NCBI GenBank assembly: GCA_903901915.1
Contig: CAIUSV010000061.1
Span: 1 to 64,000, forward strand
Reading direction: 5' to 3'
DNA: 64,000 nt
From: an uncultured Rhodospirillaceae bacterium
GTDB taxonomy: Bacteria; Pseudomonadota; Alphaproteobacteria; Rhodospirillales; Magnetospirillaceae
The notes under the pieces are model-generated. The model was not told the DNA's origin and searched no databases. It saw only the letters and a program-made list of their open reading frames with translations. Each line of letters starts with the position of its first letter. The first letter of the stretch is position 1. Positions 1-7,252 of the stretch are shown in pieces. Made by a program: the position numbers and the translations under genes.

Positions 1-2
1 AT

Positions 3-53
3 ACGGTCGGCATTCGCGAAGAGAATCCCGACGGCGTAGGTGCCGCCTTTTAG
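3..53 (+). CDS. Possible 3' end of an unidentified island gene
   Basis: One frame is open from the window edge to a TAG at 51-53 and encodes the C-terminal peptide TVGIREENPDGVGAAF. It ends about 90 bp before the relaxase start and on the same strand, so it could be the tail of an upstream island gene. Sixteen codons are too few to identify a family, and the open frame could be chance. Confidence 0.2.
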   Translation, partial: TVGIREENPDGVGAAF

Positions 54-142
54 GCGAGCTGGCTCTTTTTTGCCTTTTCCCCATTGACCTTCTCTTTATT
101 CGCTCGATGTCGACGGCGGGGCGATTTCGTGGGGAGGGCGTC

Positions 143-1567
143 ATGGCGGACAACGACAACAATGGCGGTGGCGGCGGGCCTATGTGCATCCTGCGTCACG
201 GGAAGAAGGCACACTCAATGGGGGAACTGCGCCAAGCGACGCAGCACACCGTCCGGGATCCGGCCGTTTCCTGGCTGGGCGACAACATCGACCCGGCCCG
301 CTCTCCCCTCAACGAGATTCTTGTTGGCACTGGCGACGTGGTCGAGGACGTGCGGACGCGCTTGGCCGCCGTCGGCCTAGTGCCGAAGCCCGGCCAGGTC
401 GTCGCCCGCGAGCTGCTGGTCACCGCCTCCCACGCCTATTTCGGAGGCGATGGCCATACCGGCCGGGACGGCGACTGGGACCAGGACCGCCTCGCGGCCT
501 GGAAGACGGCAACCGTCCAGTTCCTCCAAGGCGAGTTTGGCGCCAATCTCGTCACCGTCACCCTCCATCTCGACGAATCGGTGCCGCACGCCCACGTTTG
601 GGTCACAACGGCGGTCAATGTGCAGAAGAACGGGCGAGGCCGGCCCCGCAAGGACGGCACCAAGGCGGCGCCGGTCTTGGGCTGGACCCTCAACCACGAC
701 AAGGTCATGGGAAGCGGCAAGGAGGCGTTCGCGGCCCGACAGGACCGCTACGCCGACGCCATGGAACCCCTGGGCTTGAAGCGCGGCCAACGCCAGAGCA
801 AGGCCCACCACAAACCGATCCGCAAGTTCTACGCCGAGTTGGAGGACCGGGTCGCCGCCGCTGAAGCCGAGCGCCAGGCCGCGCGCGAAACCCGCCTGCA
901 AGCCGAACAGGACGCCATCCGCGCCGATATCCTGCGCCAAGGTGCCGAGCACGCCACCCTGCTGGCCCGACAGGCGCAGCAGGCCGCCGAGGAATCCCGG
1001 AAGGCCACCATCGCCGCCAGGACGGAGGCCGAGGAATCGCGGCGCCGAGCAGTCCAGGCCGAACAGGCTCAGATCGCCCTGCTCGCCAATGTCGAAGGCG
1101 AGCGTGATACGGTCGAAGATGACAAGAAGGCGCTTGGCACTTTCGTGAAGGCCCATGGCATTGAGGCGGAATTCGATCAATGGCGTGCCGATACCAAGGC
1201 CGTCGCCGCCCTGCGACAAAACAAGGGACCAGAGTGGGTCCAGTATGAAAAGTCACTCACGGCATACCGGACTGACCTCAATCAATACGGCACGCTGCGC
1301 GATATCATCGTCCGCCGGGCGGATCGACATCTGCGATTTCTGCTTGAGGTCGGTGCCATGGCGCTGGGGCACTCCTCGATCATCCGCAATCCCGCCCGCC
1401 TCGTCACCGATGGCATTACCGCCTGGCTACGGCTCGTCGGCGGGAATGATCTTGTCCAGCGTCACCGCACCGTCGTCGGCTGGATGCGGGAATTCTGGGC
1501 CGCCGTGGTCGATGTCGCCATTGAGGAGCCGCAGCGGGGAAGAGGGAAAGGAAGGGAAATCGAATAA
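143..1567 (+). CDS. MobV/Pre-type plasmid mobilization relaxase
   Basis: Probable relaxase that would nick the element at its origin of transfer and stay bound to the DNA end. Near the N-terminus is the Mob_Pre signature: CILRHGKK, then SMGEL and a PLNEIL segment. Further in is the metal-binding motif HLDESVPHAHVW, which matches the HxDExxPHxH motif III of MobV relaxases. The middle is a long Ala/Glu/Arg-rich coiled coil and the C-terminus is basic. ATG 143 is chosen because GGGGAGG lies about 5 nt upstream; ATG 182, directly before CILRHGKK, is the alternative. At 474 residues the size fits the family. A coupling protein and oriT were not recognised, so transfer probably depends on a helper system. 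Confidence 0.85.
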   Translation: MADNDNNGGGGGPMCILRHGKKAHSMGELRQATQHTVRDPAVSWLGDNIDPARSPLNEILVGTGDVVEDVRTRLAAVGLVPKPGQVVARELLVTASHAYFGGDGHTGRDGDWDQDRLAAWKTATVQFLQGEFGANLVTVTLHLDESVPHAHVWVTTAVNVQKNGRGRPRKDGTKAAPVLGWTLNHDKVMGSGKEAFAARQDRYADAMEPLGLKRGQRQSKAHHKPIRKFYAELEDRVAAAEAERQAARETRLQAEQDAIRADILRQGAEHATLLARQAQQAAEESRKATIAARTEAEESRRRAVQAEQAQIALLANVEGERDTVEDDKKALGTFVKAHGIEAEFDQWRADTKAVAALRQNKGPEWVQYEKSLTAYRTDLNQYGTLRDIIVRRADRHLRFLLEVGAMALGHSSIIRNPARLVTDGITAWLRLVGGNDLVQRHRTVVGWMREFWAAVVDVAIEEPQRGRGKGREIE

Positions 1568-1588
1568 TGCCCTGATAATCAAGTCGTT

Positions 1589-1906
1589 TCAAAGGGAGGG
1601 CTTTTTCTTTTTTTGCTTCTCTGATTCCCGAAATACCGGCACAAATCGATCCAGGAACGCCCTCATCCAGCGGGCAGACTTCAGGCAGGGCTCGGGGATT
1701 GCAATGTCGAGGGCTTTGCCAATGATAGAAGCGTAGCTGATTTGATTCTCACTCGGAGACGCCTCACCTTCTTTATAAGGCGGAAGCTGGATTGAAAAGT
1801 CTCCATATATATGAACGGCCGCTCCTTTGCTTCGTCTGTTGGCATACCAAAAGCGTGGGGGATTCCTCACCCCACCAGTGCGCTCGGAGGCCCTCTTACT
1901 ACACAT
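1589..1906 (-). CDS. Hypothetical protein, low-GC ORF in the island
   Basis: An open frame of 105 codons in the otherwise gene-free stretch between the relaxase and the chaperone gene. The peptide reads like a protein in its second half (GAAVHIYGDFSIQLPPY, then SYASIIGKALDIAIPEP) and ends in a Lys-rich tail (EKQKKKKPSL). I recognise no family. The local sequence is clearly richer in A+T than the surrounding genes, which fits recently acquired DNA but also makes chance frames harder to judge. The start is uncertain and no strong ribosome binding site is visible. It may be a fragment of a larger decayed gene. Confidence 0.3.
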   Translation of the reverse strand: MCSKRASERTGGVRNPPRFWYANRRSKGAAVHIYGDFSIQLPPYKEGEASPSENQISYASIIGKALDIAIPEPCLKSARWMRAFLDRFVPVFRESEKQKKKKPSL

Positions 1907-2005
1907 AGTGTTTTACCCTGAATGGAGCGTCTGGGAGTTATTGAACCATATCTTGACAGGGGAGTTAAGCCATAGAGAGTTGGCGGTGAGCGCCAGGGAA
2001 AGCTT

Positions 2006-2572
2006 TCAGTCCGACGTGCTTTTGGTTTCGTCATCCCCGGCATCGACTGCGGCGCTGAAGCCTCCTCGCACACGCACCGGGATCGCCTTGCGCACCGGTG
2101 CCAGGGGAATCTCTGCGCCCGCCTCCGATGAAAGGTGGTTGAGGTGTTGCCGGAAATACGGGTAGATCGCCATTACGCCGGTGCGCTGCCCAAAGAACTC
2201 GACCTCGTGCCGCAGCCAGCCGGTCCCAATTTCGAAAACCGCCACGTAGGTCACGCTCGCGGTTAGGGATTCAGGGGCATCCCGCGACGAGCCGGTAACC
2301 ACCCAAGAGGCCGTCACGGAAAGCACCGACTGGGTGTCGATGTATTCGACTTGGGCGTCTCGCTCGTCAATTCCGATATCGACCTCGGCGCCTTTCATCA
2401 CCGCCGCGAGATAGCTCGGCCTCATCTGGAATTCTGAGGAGATCATATGGATGCCGCGCAGCCGGGTGTTCTTGATCAACTCATTGAAGCGCGCAGGATC
2501 GATGGTCGGCGTTTTACGAGCACTCCGCTTGCGGGCCGGCGCCTTGGCCGGGGCGGCGATGGTGTCGGTCAT
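2006..2572 (-). CDS. SecB-like chaperone of a toxin-antitoxin-chaperone (TAC) module
   Basis: A 188-residue protein of the length of TAC chaperones (Mycobacterium tuberculosis Rv1957 is 181). An Ala/Lys/Arg-rich N-terminal tail (1-25) precedes a beta-rich core with alternating strands (SVLSVTASWVV, SVTYVAVFEI, HEVEFFGQ). The C-terminal segment AIYPYFRQHLNHLSSEAG...IPLAPVRK resembles the SecB ending in which a FPYARE helix is followed by LAPVNF. In TAC systems the SecB-like protein binds and protects the nascent antitoxin. The gene starts 5 nt after the antitoxin stop and is third in the order toxin, antitoxin, chaperone, as in M. tuberculosis. Sequence similarity to SecB is modest, so the call leans on context. 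Confidence 0.7.
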   Translation of the reverse strand: MTDTIAAPAKAPARKRSARKTPTIDPARFNELIKNTRLRGIHMISSEFQMRPSYLAAVMKGAEVDIGIDERDAQVEYIDTQSVLSVTASWVVTGSSRDAPESLTASVTYVAVFEIGTGWLRHEVEFFGQRTGVMAIYPYFRQHLNHLSSEAGAEIPLAPVRKAIPVRVRGGFSAAVDAGDDETKSTSD

Positions 2573-2577
2573 CGGAA

Positions 2578-3099
2578 TCAGGCCGCCGCTTCGGCGAGCC
2601 GAAACGCTGGCCGATCACCGTTGCTACGCGGCTTCCAATCAATTGTCCGGGACGCCGGAGGCAGGCGGTGGTTCTCGTTGCCAACCACTGCCTCTGCCTT
2701 CACCAGCAGGAAGGCCCACCCCTGATGGACGCCAGCCGGCGGAGCCTCGCCCTTCAGCTCCTTGAGCCTAGCGGAAGTGATTTCCACCTTCTCGCCCAGC
2801 GCTCCCATGATGCGGGCAATGGTCGCCGCCGTCATGTTGGCGGCACCGGGAGTGGCGCCCAACAGCTTGGAGACGCGCGCCTCGCTGCATCCCAGGCGTC
2901 GCGCCAATTCCGCCTGCGAAACGCCGCGATCTGCCATCAGCCACGAGATATCGGCAATCAAATCGACCAGGAAGGAGCCGACCTCGGCGGCAAAAGCATC
3001 AGCCTTCGCGCCTTCTCCCCTGGCCTTGATGACAGCAATCGCCTCGTCAATATTGGAGTCGTCGGCACGGTCGGCCATCTGGAAGGTGCGGTTTTTCAT
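2578..3099 (-). CDS. HigA-like Xre antitoxin with C-terminal extension (TAC module)
   Basis: A 173-residue protein with an Xre/Cro helix-turn-helix at about 45-112 (GVSQAELARRLGCSEARVSKLL), followed by ARIMGALGEKVEI as in HigA antitoxins. It should neutralise the upstream toxin and repress the operon. Residues 113-173 form an extension not needed for a minimal HigA. It contains a hydrophobic stretch (GWAFLLVKAEAVVG) and a Trp-containing motif (RTIDWKP). Chaperone-dependent antitoxins carry such an aggregation-prone chaperone addiction region, which fits the adjacent SecB-like gene. ATG 3099 is chosen because it follows the toxin stop by 13 nt; the frame is open further upstream but would overlap the toxin. 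It may also have a promoter of its own. Confidence 0.8.
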   Translation of the reverse strand: MKNRTFQMADRADDSNIDEAIAVIKARGEGAKADAFAAEVGSFLVDLIADISWLMADRGVSQAELARRLGCSEARVSKLLGATPGAANMTAATIARIMGALGEKVEITSARLKELKGEAPPAGVHQGWAFLLVKAEAVVGNENHRLPPASRTIDWKPRSNGDRPAFRLAEAAA

Positions 3100-3112
3100 C
3101 GTCGTCACCTCG

Positions 3113-3526
3113 CTAATCAATGTAGGGGGCGGCCCTTTTGGCCGCACTCCGAAGGATTTCCTGGTCTGCCCTGTTGGTTTTTTTGTCGGGATCGACTCCG
3201 GTCGCCACGAAGCAGCGTTTGCCGCCAACATCCCGCTCGAACCCATAAAGTCGGAACTGCCAGGGTTTGAAAGCGTGCAAACCTATCTCCTTTCCCGTGC
3301 CGGTGCGGTGCCGACCCTCGGAATTCCACTGTTCGTCGGTCAGAGGGTGACCTGCGCAATAGCGGCTCATCATCTTCTCGAGTTCGCCCCAACGTCTCTT
3401 GTCGTATTTAGCCAACTCCCGAAGAGCCTTGAAGATGCGGGGATCGGCCAACACGGCTTTGTTGGCCCCCTCCATCACGAGCTTCAAACCTCTGAAATTG
3501 GCATCCTCGTCGACCAAGTCTGGCAT
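3113..3526 (-). CDS. RelE/HigB-type toxin (TAC module)
   Basis: A 137-residue protein of the RelE/ParE superfamily, Gp49/HigB-like branch. Toxins of this fold usually cleave mRNA on the ribosome. The C-terminal half carries the typical signature: EIGLHAFKPWQFRLYGF (80-96), then CFVATGVDPDKKTNRADQEIL (105-125), with the expected Arg/Lys-rich face. It is first in the operon, ahead of antitoxin and chaperone, the order seen in HigBA-type and TAC modules. There is almost no Shine-Dalgarno sequence before ATG 3526, and a perfect palindrome lies only 5 nt upstream, so translation may start on a very short leader and be weak. Toxicity is inferred, not shown. Confidence 0.78.
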   Translation of the reverse strand: MPDLVDEDANFRGLKLVMEGANKAVLADPRIFKALRELAKYDKRRWGELEKMMSRYCAGHPLTDEQWNSEGRHRTGTGKEIGLHAFKPWQFRLYGFERDVGGKRCFVATGVDPDKKTNRADQEILRSAAKRAAPYID

Positions 3527-3531
3527 GGTGT

Positions 3532-3549
3532 CTTAACGAATAAGTTAAG
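3532..3549. promoter_or_regulatory. Palindromic operator of the TAC operon
   Basis: Perfect inverted repeat CTTAAC-GAATAA-GTTAAG immediately upstream of the toxin ATG (3526, minus strand). This is the expected position and size for an Xre-type antitoxin binding site. On the minus strand a TTTACA sequence, a possible -35 element, lies about 16 nt before the palindrome, so a bound repressor would cover the -10 region. No good -10 hexamer is recognisable. Binding is inferred. Confidence 0.6.
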
Positions 3550-3744
3550 GGGGGGCAAGTCACTTGTAAAGGGGGGCGGCGGGAGAATTCGGTGTAGCCG
3601 CATTCAGGTCACCCGGTGCCTTCGACTAGCTATCCTACACATTCAGAGGTGTTGCAAGGGGCTCTAGGTGTGGGAGTTCTGGGCCATCGTGGTCTACTGC
3701 CGCTATCAAACGGAGCAAAGGGCGAGAGCGGACAAACCCGGCAC

Positions 3745-4524
3745 CTATGGCCGAACGAAAGACATTGCGTTTGGGAACGTCGCCGTGGCCTCCGCCAAGC
3801 TGGTGGCTATCATTTGGAGCGTCGCCTGCCTAGACTCTACATCGAGTTGGGTCCTGTAATCTGGGTTGGAATCGTCGGTAAGGATTGAATGTGCATGCTG
3901 AAGTGCCGTGGAGAGGCAGTCGGCGATGGCGGACGCATTCTCGGCGGAGACCATCTGCGGCGGCCCCGACTGATTCACGAACGAGGATGCGAGCGGTGGG
4001 GTGGCAAGGAGCGCAGCTACGGACTTCGCCTCGGCGATCCGCATATAGAAGCCGACGGTGGCCTGGGGATGGGGAAGCAGGCCAACGCGGTCGGCCACGG
4101 CTGGGTAGACCACAGGCTCAAACGCGAAGTTGTTCGAGATCGTCTTGGCGTCCAGGCGCGGTAGTGCCGCCTTTCCCTGGCTGATGGCAACGCAAATCTC
4201 GATGCCGCCGATTACATACTTTGTGAGATACAGAACCTCCGCCCGGATAGCGGCCGCGACCTTGGCGACTTCCTCGTCACGCTGCCTGGACATTGCGAGG
4301 TAGACTGCCCACACGGCGCCCCCGGCGCCGATCAAACCTCCGACGACGCTACCGAAAGCGCCCGCGAAAGCGCCCGCGTCCCTCGTAAAGGACAAGGCGA
4401 CGACGAATCCCAGCAGCATGACCGACAACACTGCCACGCCGACCTTAGCCTGGGCACCGTGGTCAGTAAGGTGGCTGTGAAGCCAGTGAGCGGCGCGGTC
4501 AGTCGTGGAAGGTGGCTCTGTCAT
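3745..4524 (-). CDS. Two-helix membrane protein of unknown function, R-M-linked
   Basis: A 259-residue protein not assigned to a family. Two adjacent hydrophobic segments lie near the N-terminus (VGVAVLSVMLLGFVVALSF and AFAGAFGSVVGGLIGAGGAVWAVYLAM), followed by a long, probably cytoplasmic, mainly helical domain of about 170 residues beginning with RQRDEEVAKVAAAIRAE. The start ATG 4524 lies 8 nt after the stop of the restriction helicase gene, so the gene is probably the third gene of the mod-res operon. Small two-helix membrane proteins are common in phage defence operons, but no effector domain is recognisable here. Possible roles are an accessory of the R-M system or an unrelated cargo gene. 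Confidence 0.65.
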   Translation of the reverse strand: MTEPPSTTDRAAHWLHSHLTDHGAQAKVGVAVLSVMLLGFVVALSFTRDAGAFAGAFGSVVGGLIGAGGAVWAVYLAMSRQRDEEVAKVAAAIRAEVLYLTKYVIGGIEICVAISQGKAALPRLDAKTISNNFAFEPVVYPAVADRVGLLPHPQATVGFYMRIAEAKSVAALLATPPLASSFVNQSGPPQMVSAENASAIADCLSTALQHAHSILTDDSNPDYRTQLDVESRQATLQMIATSLAEATATFPNAMSFVRP

Positions 4525-4532
4525 TTTTGCCC

Positions 4533-7208
4533 TCAAGTAAACCCTGTCACCAGTTCGCCGAAGCTGCGCGGACGGTGGGCGTCCCAATCTTCCTGCTTAA
4601 CGTAGAGAGGATGGAAGGAACGCTTGCCGTCGTGAGCGGTGGCGTCCTGACACCACTGCTGCAACCGCTCCCACTTGCGGATGTCGTCCAGGTCTTCTCG
4701 CCCCTTGGTCTCGATGATCCAGATTTCCGATTCCGTCCTCTTAACAGCAAAATCGGGGATGTAGTTGGCAATGCTGCCGTCGGCATTGCGGTATTCGATG
4801 CGGAACTGGGTGTTCTGGTTGTTTTTAACGAACGAGATGAGGTCATCGCACCCGTCCAAAAAGGCGGCCATCTCCAGCTCGAAATGGCTGTCTCCGACAA
4901 TCTTGTTGAACATCGACCGCTTGGGGACGATATACGCCTGATCCTTCGCCAGATACGGCCGCGTCCGGCTCAATTTGATGTGGTCGCGGATTTCCGTTGT
5001 GCCCTTGTCTTGAACGGTCAACGCGTTGATTCCGTCCTTCAGCGTTTCGACCAGCGTTCGGTGGGCGTCGATCTCCGAGAGGTTCCGTAGGGTGTTGAGG
5101 TCTTCGATATCCGCCGCGCCATCGAAGAGCTCGGTCTCGATGAACTGCTTGATCTTGCCGAACAGCACATCGAAGCCGCCGACCAACCGGAGATCCCGCA
5201 TGATGGAGCGGGCGAAGAATCCGATGACGTTCTGGTGGGACGGCGCGAACGACGAGTCCATCACCGTGACGTGGCTCTTGTCCTCGGTGTCGATGTTGCG
5301 GAAGACGATTTGCCGCTGCTCCTCATCGGTGAACCGCTTGTAGGCGACGCGCTTGTGTGGAAGCGTCGTCACGTCGAGCTGGTCGAGGTTCTTGTATTCG
5401 CGGGCGATGCGCGGCGCGAGGACCGGGAGATTGATGTCGAGTTTCTCCAGGTCCTTCTCCTTGTTCTCCCTGTCGACCTCGACGACTATCGGCGACTTCG
5501 GCCCGGAGCCCTCGCCCATCGGAGCGAATTCCAGCTCGACGCCCTCGGATTTGATGCCTGCCACGAACTCGATGAACGCCTCGGTGCCGACGACAGAGAC
5601 CTTCTCTTGCACGTCCTGGCCGCGGAACATGCGGCGCAGTCCGCGACCGAGCGTCTGTTCTGGAAGGATTTTACTTGTCGCCGTGTAAGGGCGGAGGCCG
5701 ACGATGGTGGTGACGTTCTGCACGTCCCAGCCTTCGCGAAGAACCATGACGGAGACGATGGCCTTGCATGGGCTGTCCCATTCGTCGATCTCGCGGCTGG
5801 CCTTCCGCAGGCGGTCGAGTTCCTCCTTACTCTTGCCGCTGGCCGCCTCGGAAATCTCGCCGTTGTTTTTGGTGTGGATGACCAAAACGGCGTCCTTGGC
5901 GGCGAACTCTGAGTAGCGCGACCGCAGGAACTCCGCCACTTCATCGCAATTCCGCGTGTCGTCGGTCATGACGAACAGGACGGCCTTCTTGCCGGCGTGG
6001 ACGAGCTCACCATAGACCTTCTGCCATTCCAGATAGCCGAGGTGCAGATAGTCCTCATAGCGCTCGGTGAACTTGGAGCTTTGGCGTTCCCGCAGCTTGG
6101 CGCGCGAAGGCTCGTCAGGCAGCACGGGGGTCTTGACCACACCTTGGCGGATGGCTTCGACCAGCGGGTAGTCGCTGATTGTCTGGACGAAGATGGCGCC
6201 GTTGGCGCGGCGTGGCGTAGCCGTCAGGTCGAACTGGACGAGTTCCGTCCCTTTCTGCCGAAGGCGGAGGGCGATGTCCTCAATGTTGGTGAACCACGCG
6301 CTGCGCTCGTCGTGGAGGTGGTGCGCCTCGTCGTTCAGGACGACGAGATCGGGCACCTCGCGCACGATCATCCCGAGATCCACCTGGCTGTCGGTGGTGC
6401 CGCCGGCCGGCCGCTTACCCATGAAGTAGTCGGCGGTGTCGGCGTCTTCGAAAGCGGGCGCGGCGTTGTTGCCCGGGAAGACGCGATGGATGTTGGTCAG
6501 GAACAGATTGCCTTGCTCTGCGACATGGCCGATCTGGTCTTGGATATGGACGGTCAACTGGAAATCGTCCTGCCAGTTCCTGCCATCATGTCCGTTCAGT
6601 GGCAGCAGCGGGTCTTCATGAAAGATGCGGGCGCTGTCGAAATCGACCCGAAGGCGGTCGAGGACGATGATGTTGGGGGCGATGAGGAGGAAGTTGGTCG
6701 AGAGTTCGGAATCCGGCTCGTAGAGCCTGTGGAAATACGACCAGGCCATCAGTAGGCTCATGACCTTGGTTTTGCCCGCGCCGGTTGCCAGCTTGAGGAC
6801 GTAGCGCGACCAATCACCATGGAACATGGACTTCGAGACGGCACCGGACGAATCGTAGCGCAGCAGTGCATAGGCGTCGCGGGCGCGCTCCACCTCGTAC
6901 AGCCAGATCGCCGACTCGACCGCTTCGCGCTGAGCAAAATACCACTGGAACGGGCGCACGCCGCCGTCCGCCTGTGGCAGCAGGTGCTCGCTCTCGAACC
7001 AATGGGATAGCAGCGCCTTGGTGGTCCCGCTGGCGCCGGCATAGCCGCTGTCGCGCCACGCCTTGACGCCGAGCCTTATCTTATGAACGAGGGGCGGCAG
7101 CAGCATCTCATAGCCCATGCTGCCGAGCATGTCGTCGCCGGGATACCAGCGCACCGATGGATCGAGAATGACGTGCGGGCTGGTCGGAAAGTCTGGATGC
7201 AGGCCCAT
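4533..7208 (-). CDS. Type III-like restriction endonuclease subunit (Res), SF2 helicase-nuclease
   Basis: An 891-residue superfamily 2 translocase fused to a nuclease. Walker A ATGAGKT is at 141-147, the DEAH box (NDEAHHLHD) near 293, motif III LTATP near 328, a GWDVQNV segment and the motif VI region EQTLGRGLRR further on. Near the C-terminus IPDFAV followed by EIWIIETKG fits a PD-(D/E)xK nuclease core. In type III systems Res cuts after translocation between inversely oriented unmethylated sites and works only in complex with Mod. The mod gene ends 44 nt upstream on the same strand, supporting this pairing. The recognition sequence cannot be deduced. All main motifs are intact. Confidence 0.85.
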   Translation of the reverse strand: MGLHPDFPTSPHVILDPSVRWYPGDDMLGSMGYEMLLPPLVHKIRLGVKAWRDSGYAGASGTTKALLSHWFESEHLLPQADGGVRPFQWYFAQREAVESAIWLYEVERARDAYALLRYDSSGAVSKSMFHGDWSRYVLKLATGAGKTKVMSLLMAWSYFHRLYEPDSELSTNFLLIAPNIIVLDRLRVDFDSARIFHEDPLLPLNGHDGRNWQDDFQLTVHIQDQIGHVAEQGNLFLTNIHRVFPGNNAAPAFEDADTADYFMGKRPAGGTTDSQVDLGMIVREVPDLVVLNDEAHHLHDERSAWFTNIEDIALRLRQKGTELVQFDLTATPRRANGAIFVQTISDYPLVEAIRQGVVKTPVLPDEPSRAKLRERQSSKFTERYEDYLHLGYLEWQKVYGELVHAGKKAVLFVMTDDTRNCDEVAEFLRSRYSEFAAKDAVLVIHTKNNGEISEAASGKSKEELDRLRKASREIDEWDSPCKAIVSVMVLREGWDVQNVTTIVGLRPYTATSKILPEQTLGRGLRRMFRGQDVQEKVSVVGTEAFIEFVAGIKSEGVELEFAPMGEGSGPKSPIVVEVDRENKEKDLEKLDINLPVLAPRIAREYKNLDQLDVTTLPHKRVAYKRFTDEEQRQIVFRNIDTEDKSHVTVMDSSFAPSHQNVIGFFARSIMRDLRLVGGFDVLFGKIKQFIETELFDGAADIEDLNTLRNLSEIDAHRTLVETLKDGINALTVQDKGTTEIRDHIKLSRTRPYLAKDQAYIVPKRSMFNKIVGDSHFELEMAAFLDGCDDLISFVKNNQNTQFRIEYRNADGSIANYIPDFAVKRTESEIWIIETKGREDLDDIRKWERLQQWCQDATAHDGKRSFHPLYVKQEDWDAHRPRSFGELVTGFT

Positions 7209-7252
7209 GGGTCAATCCGCCGAAGGAATATTGGAGCGCGCCGCTGTCGTCG

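Noticed and set aside
3885-4184. Small plus-strand frames opposite the membrane protein gene
   Set aside because: Antisense to a frame with two clear hydrophobic segments and good coupling to res; no ribosome binding site or protein-like pattern.
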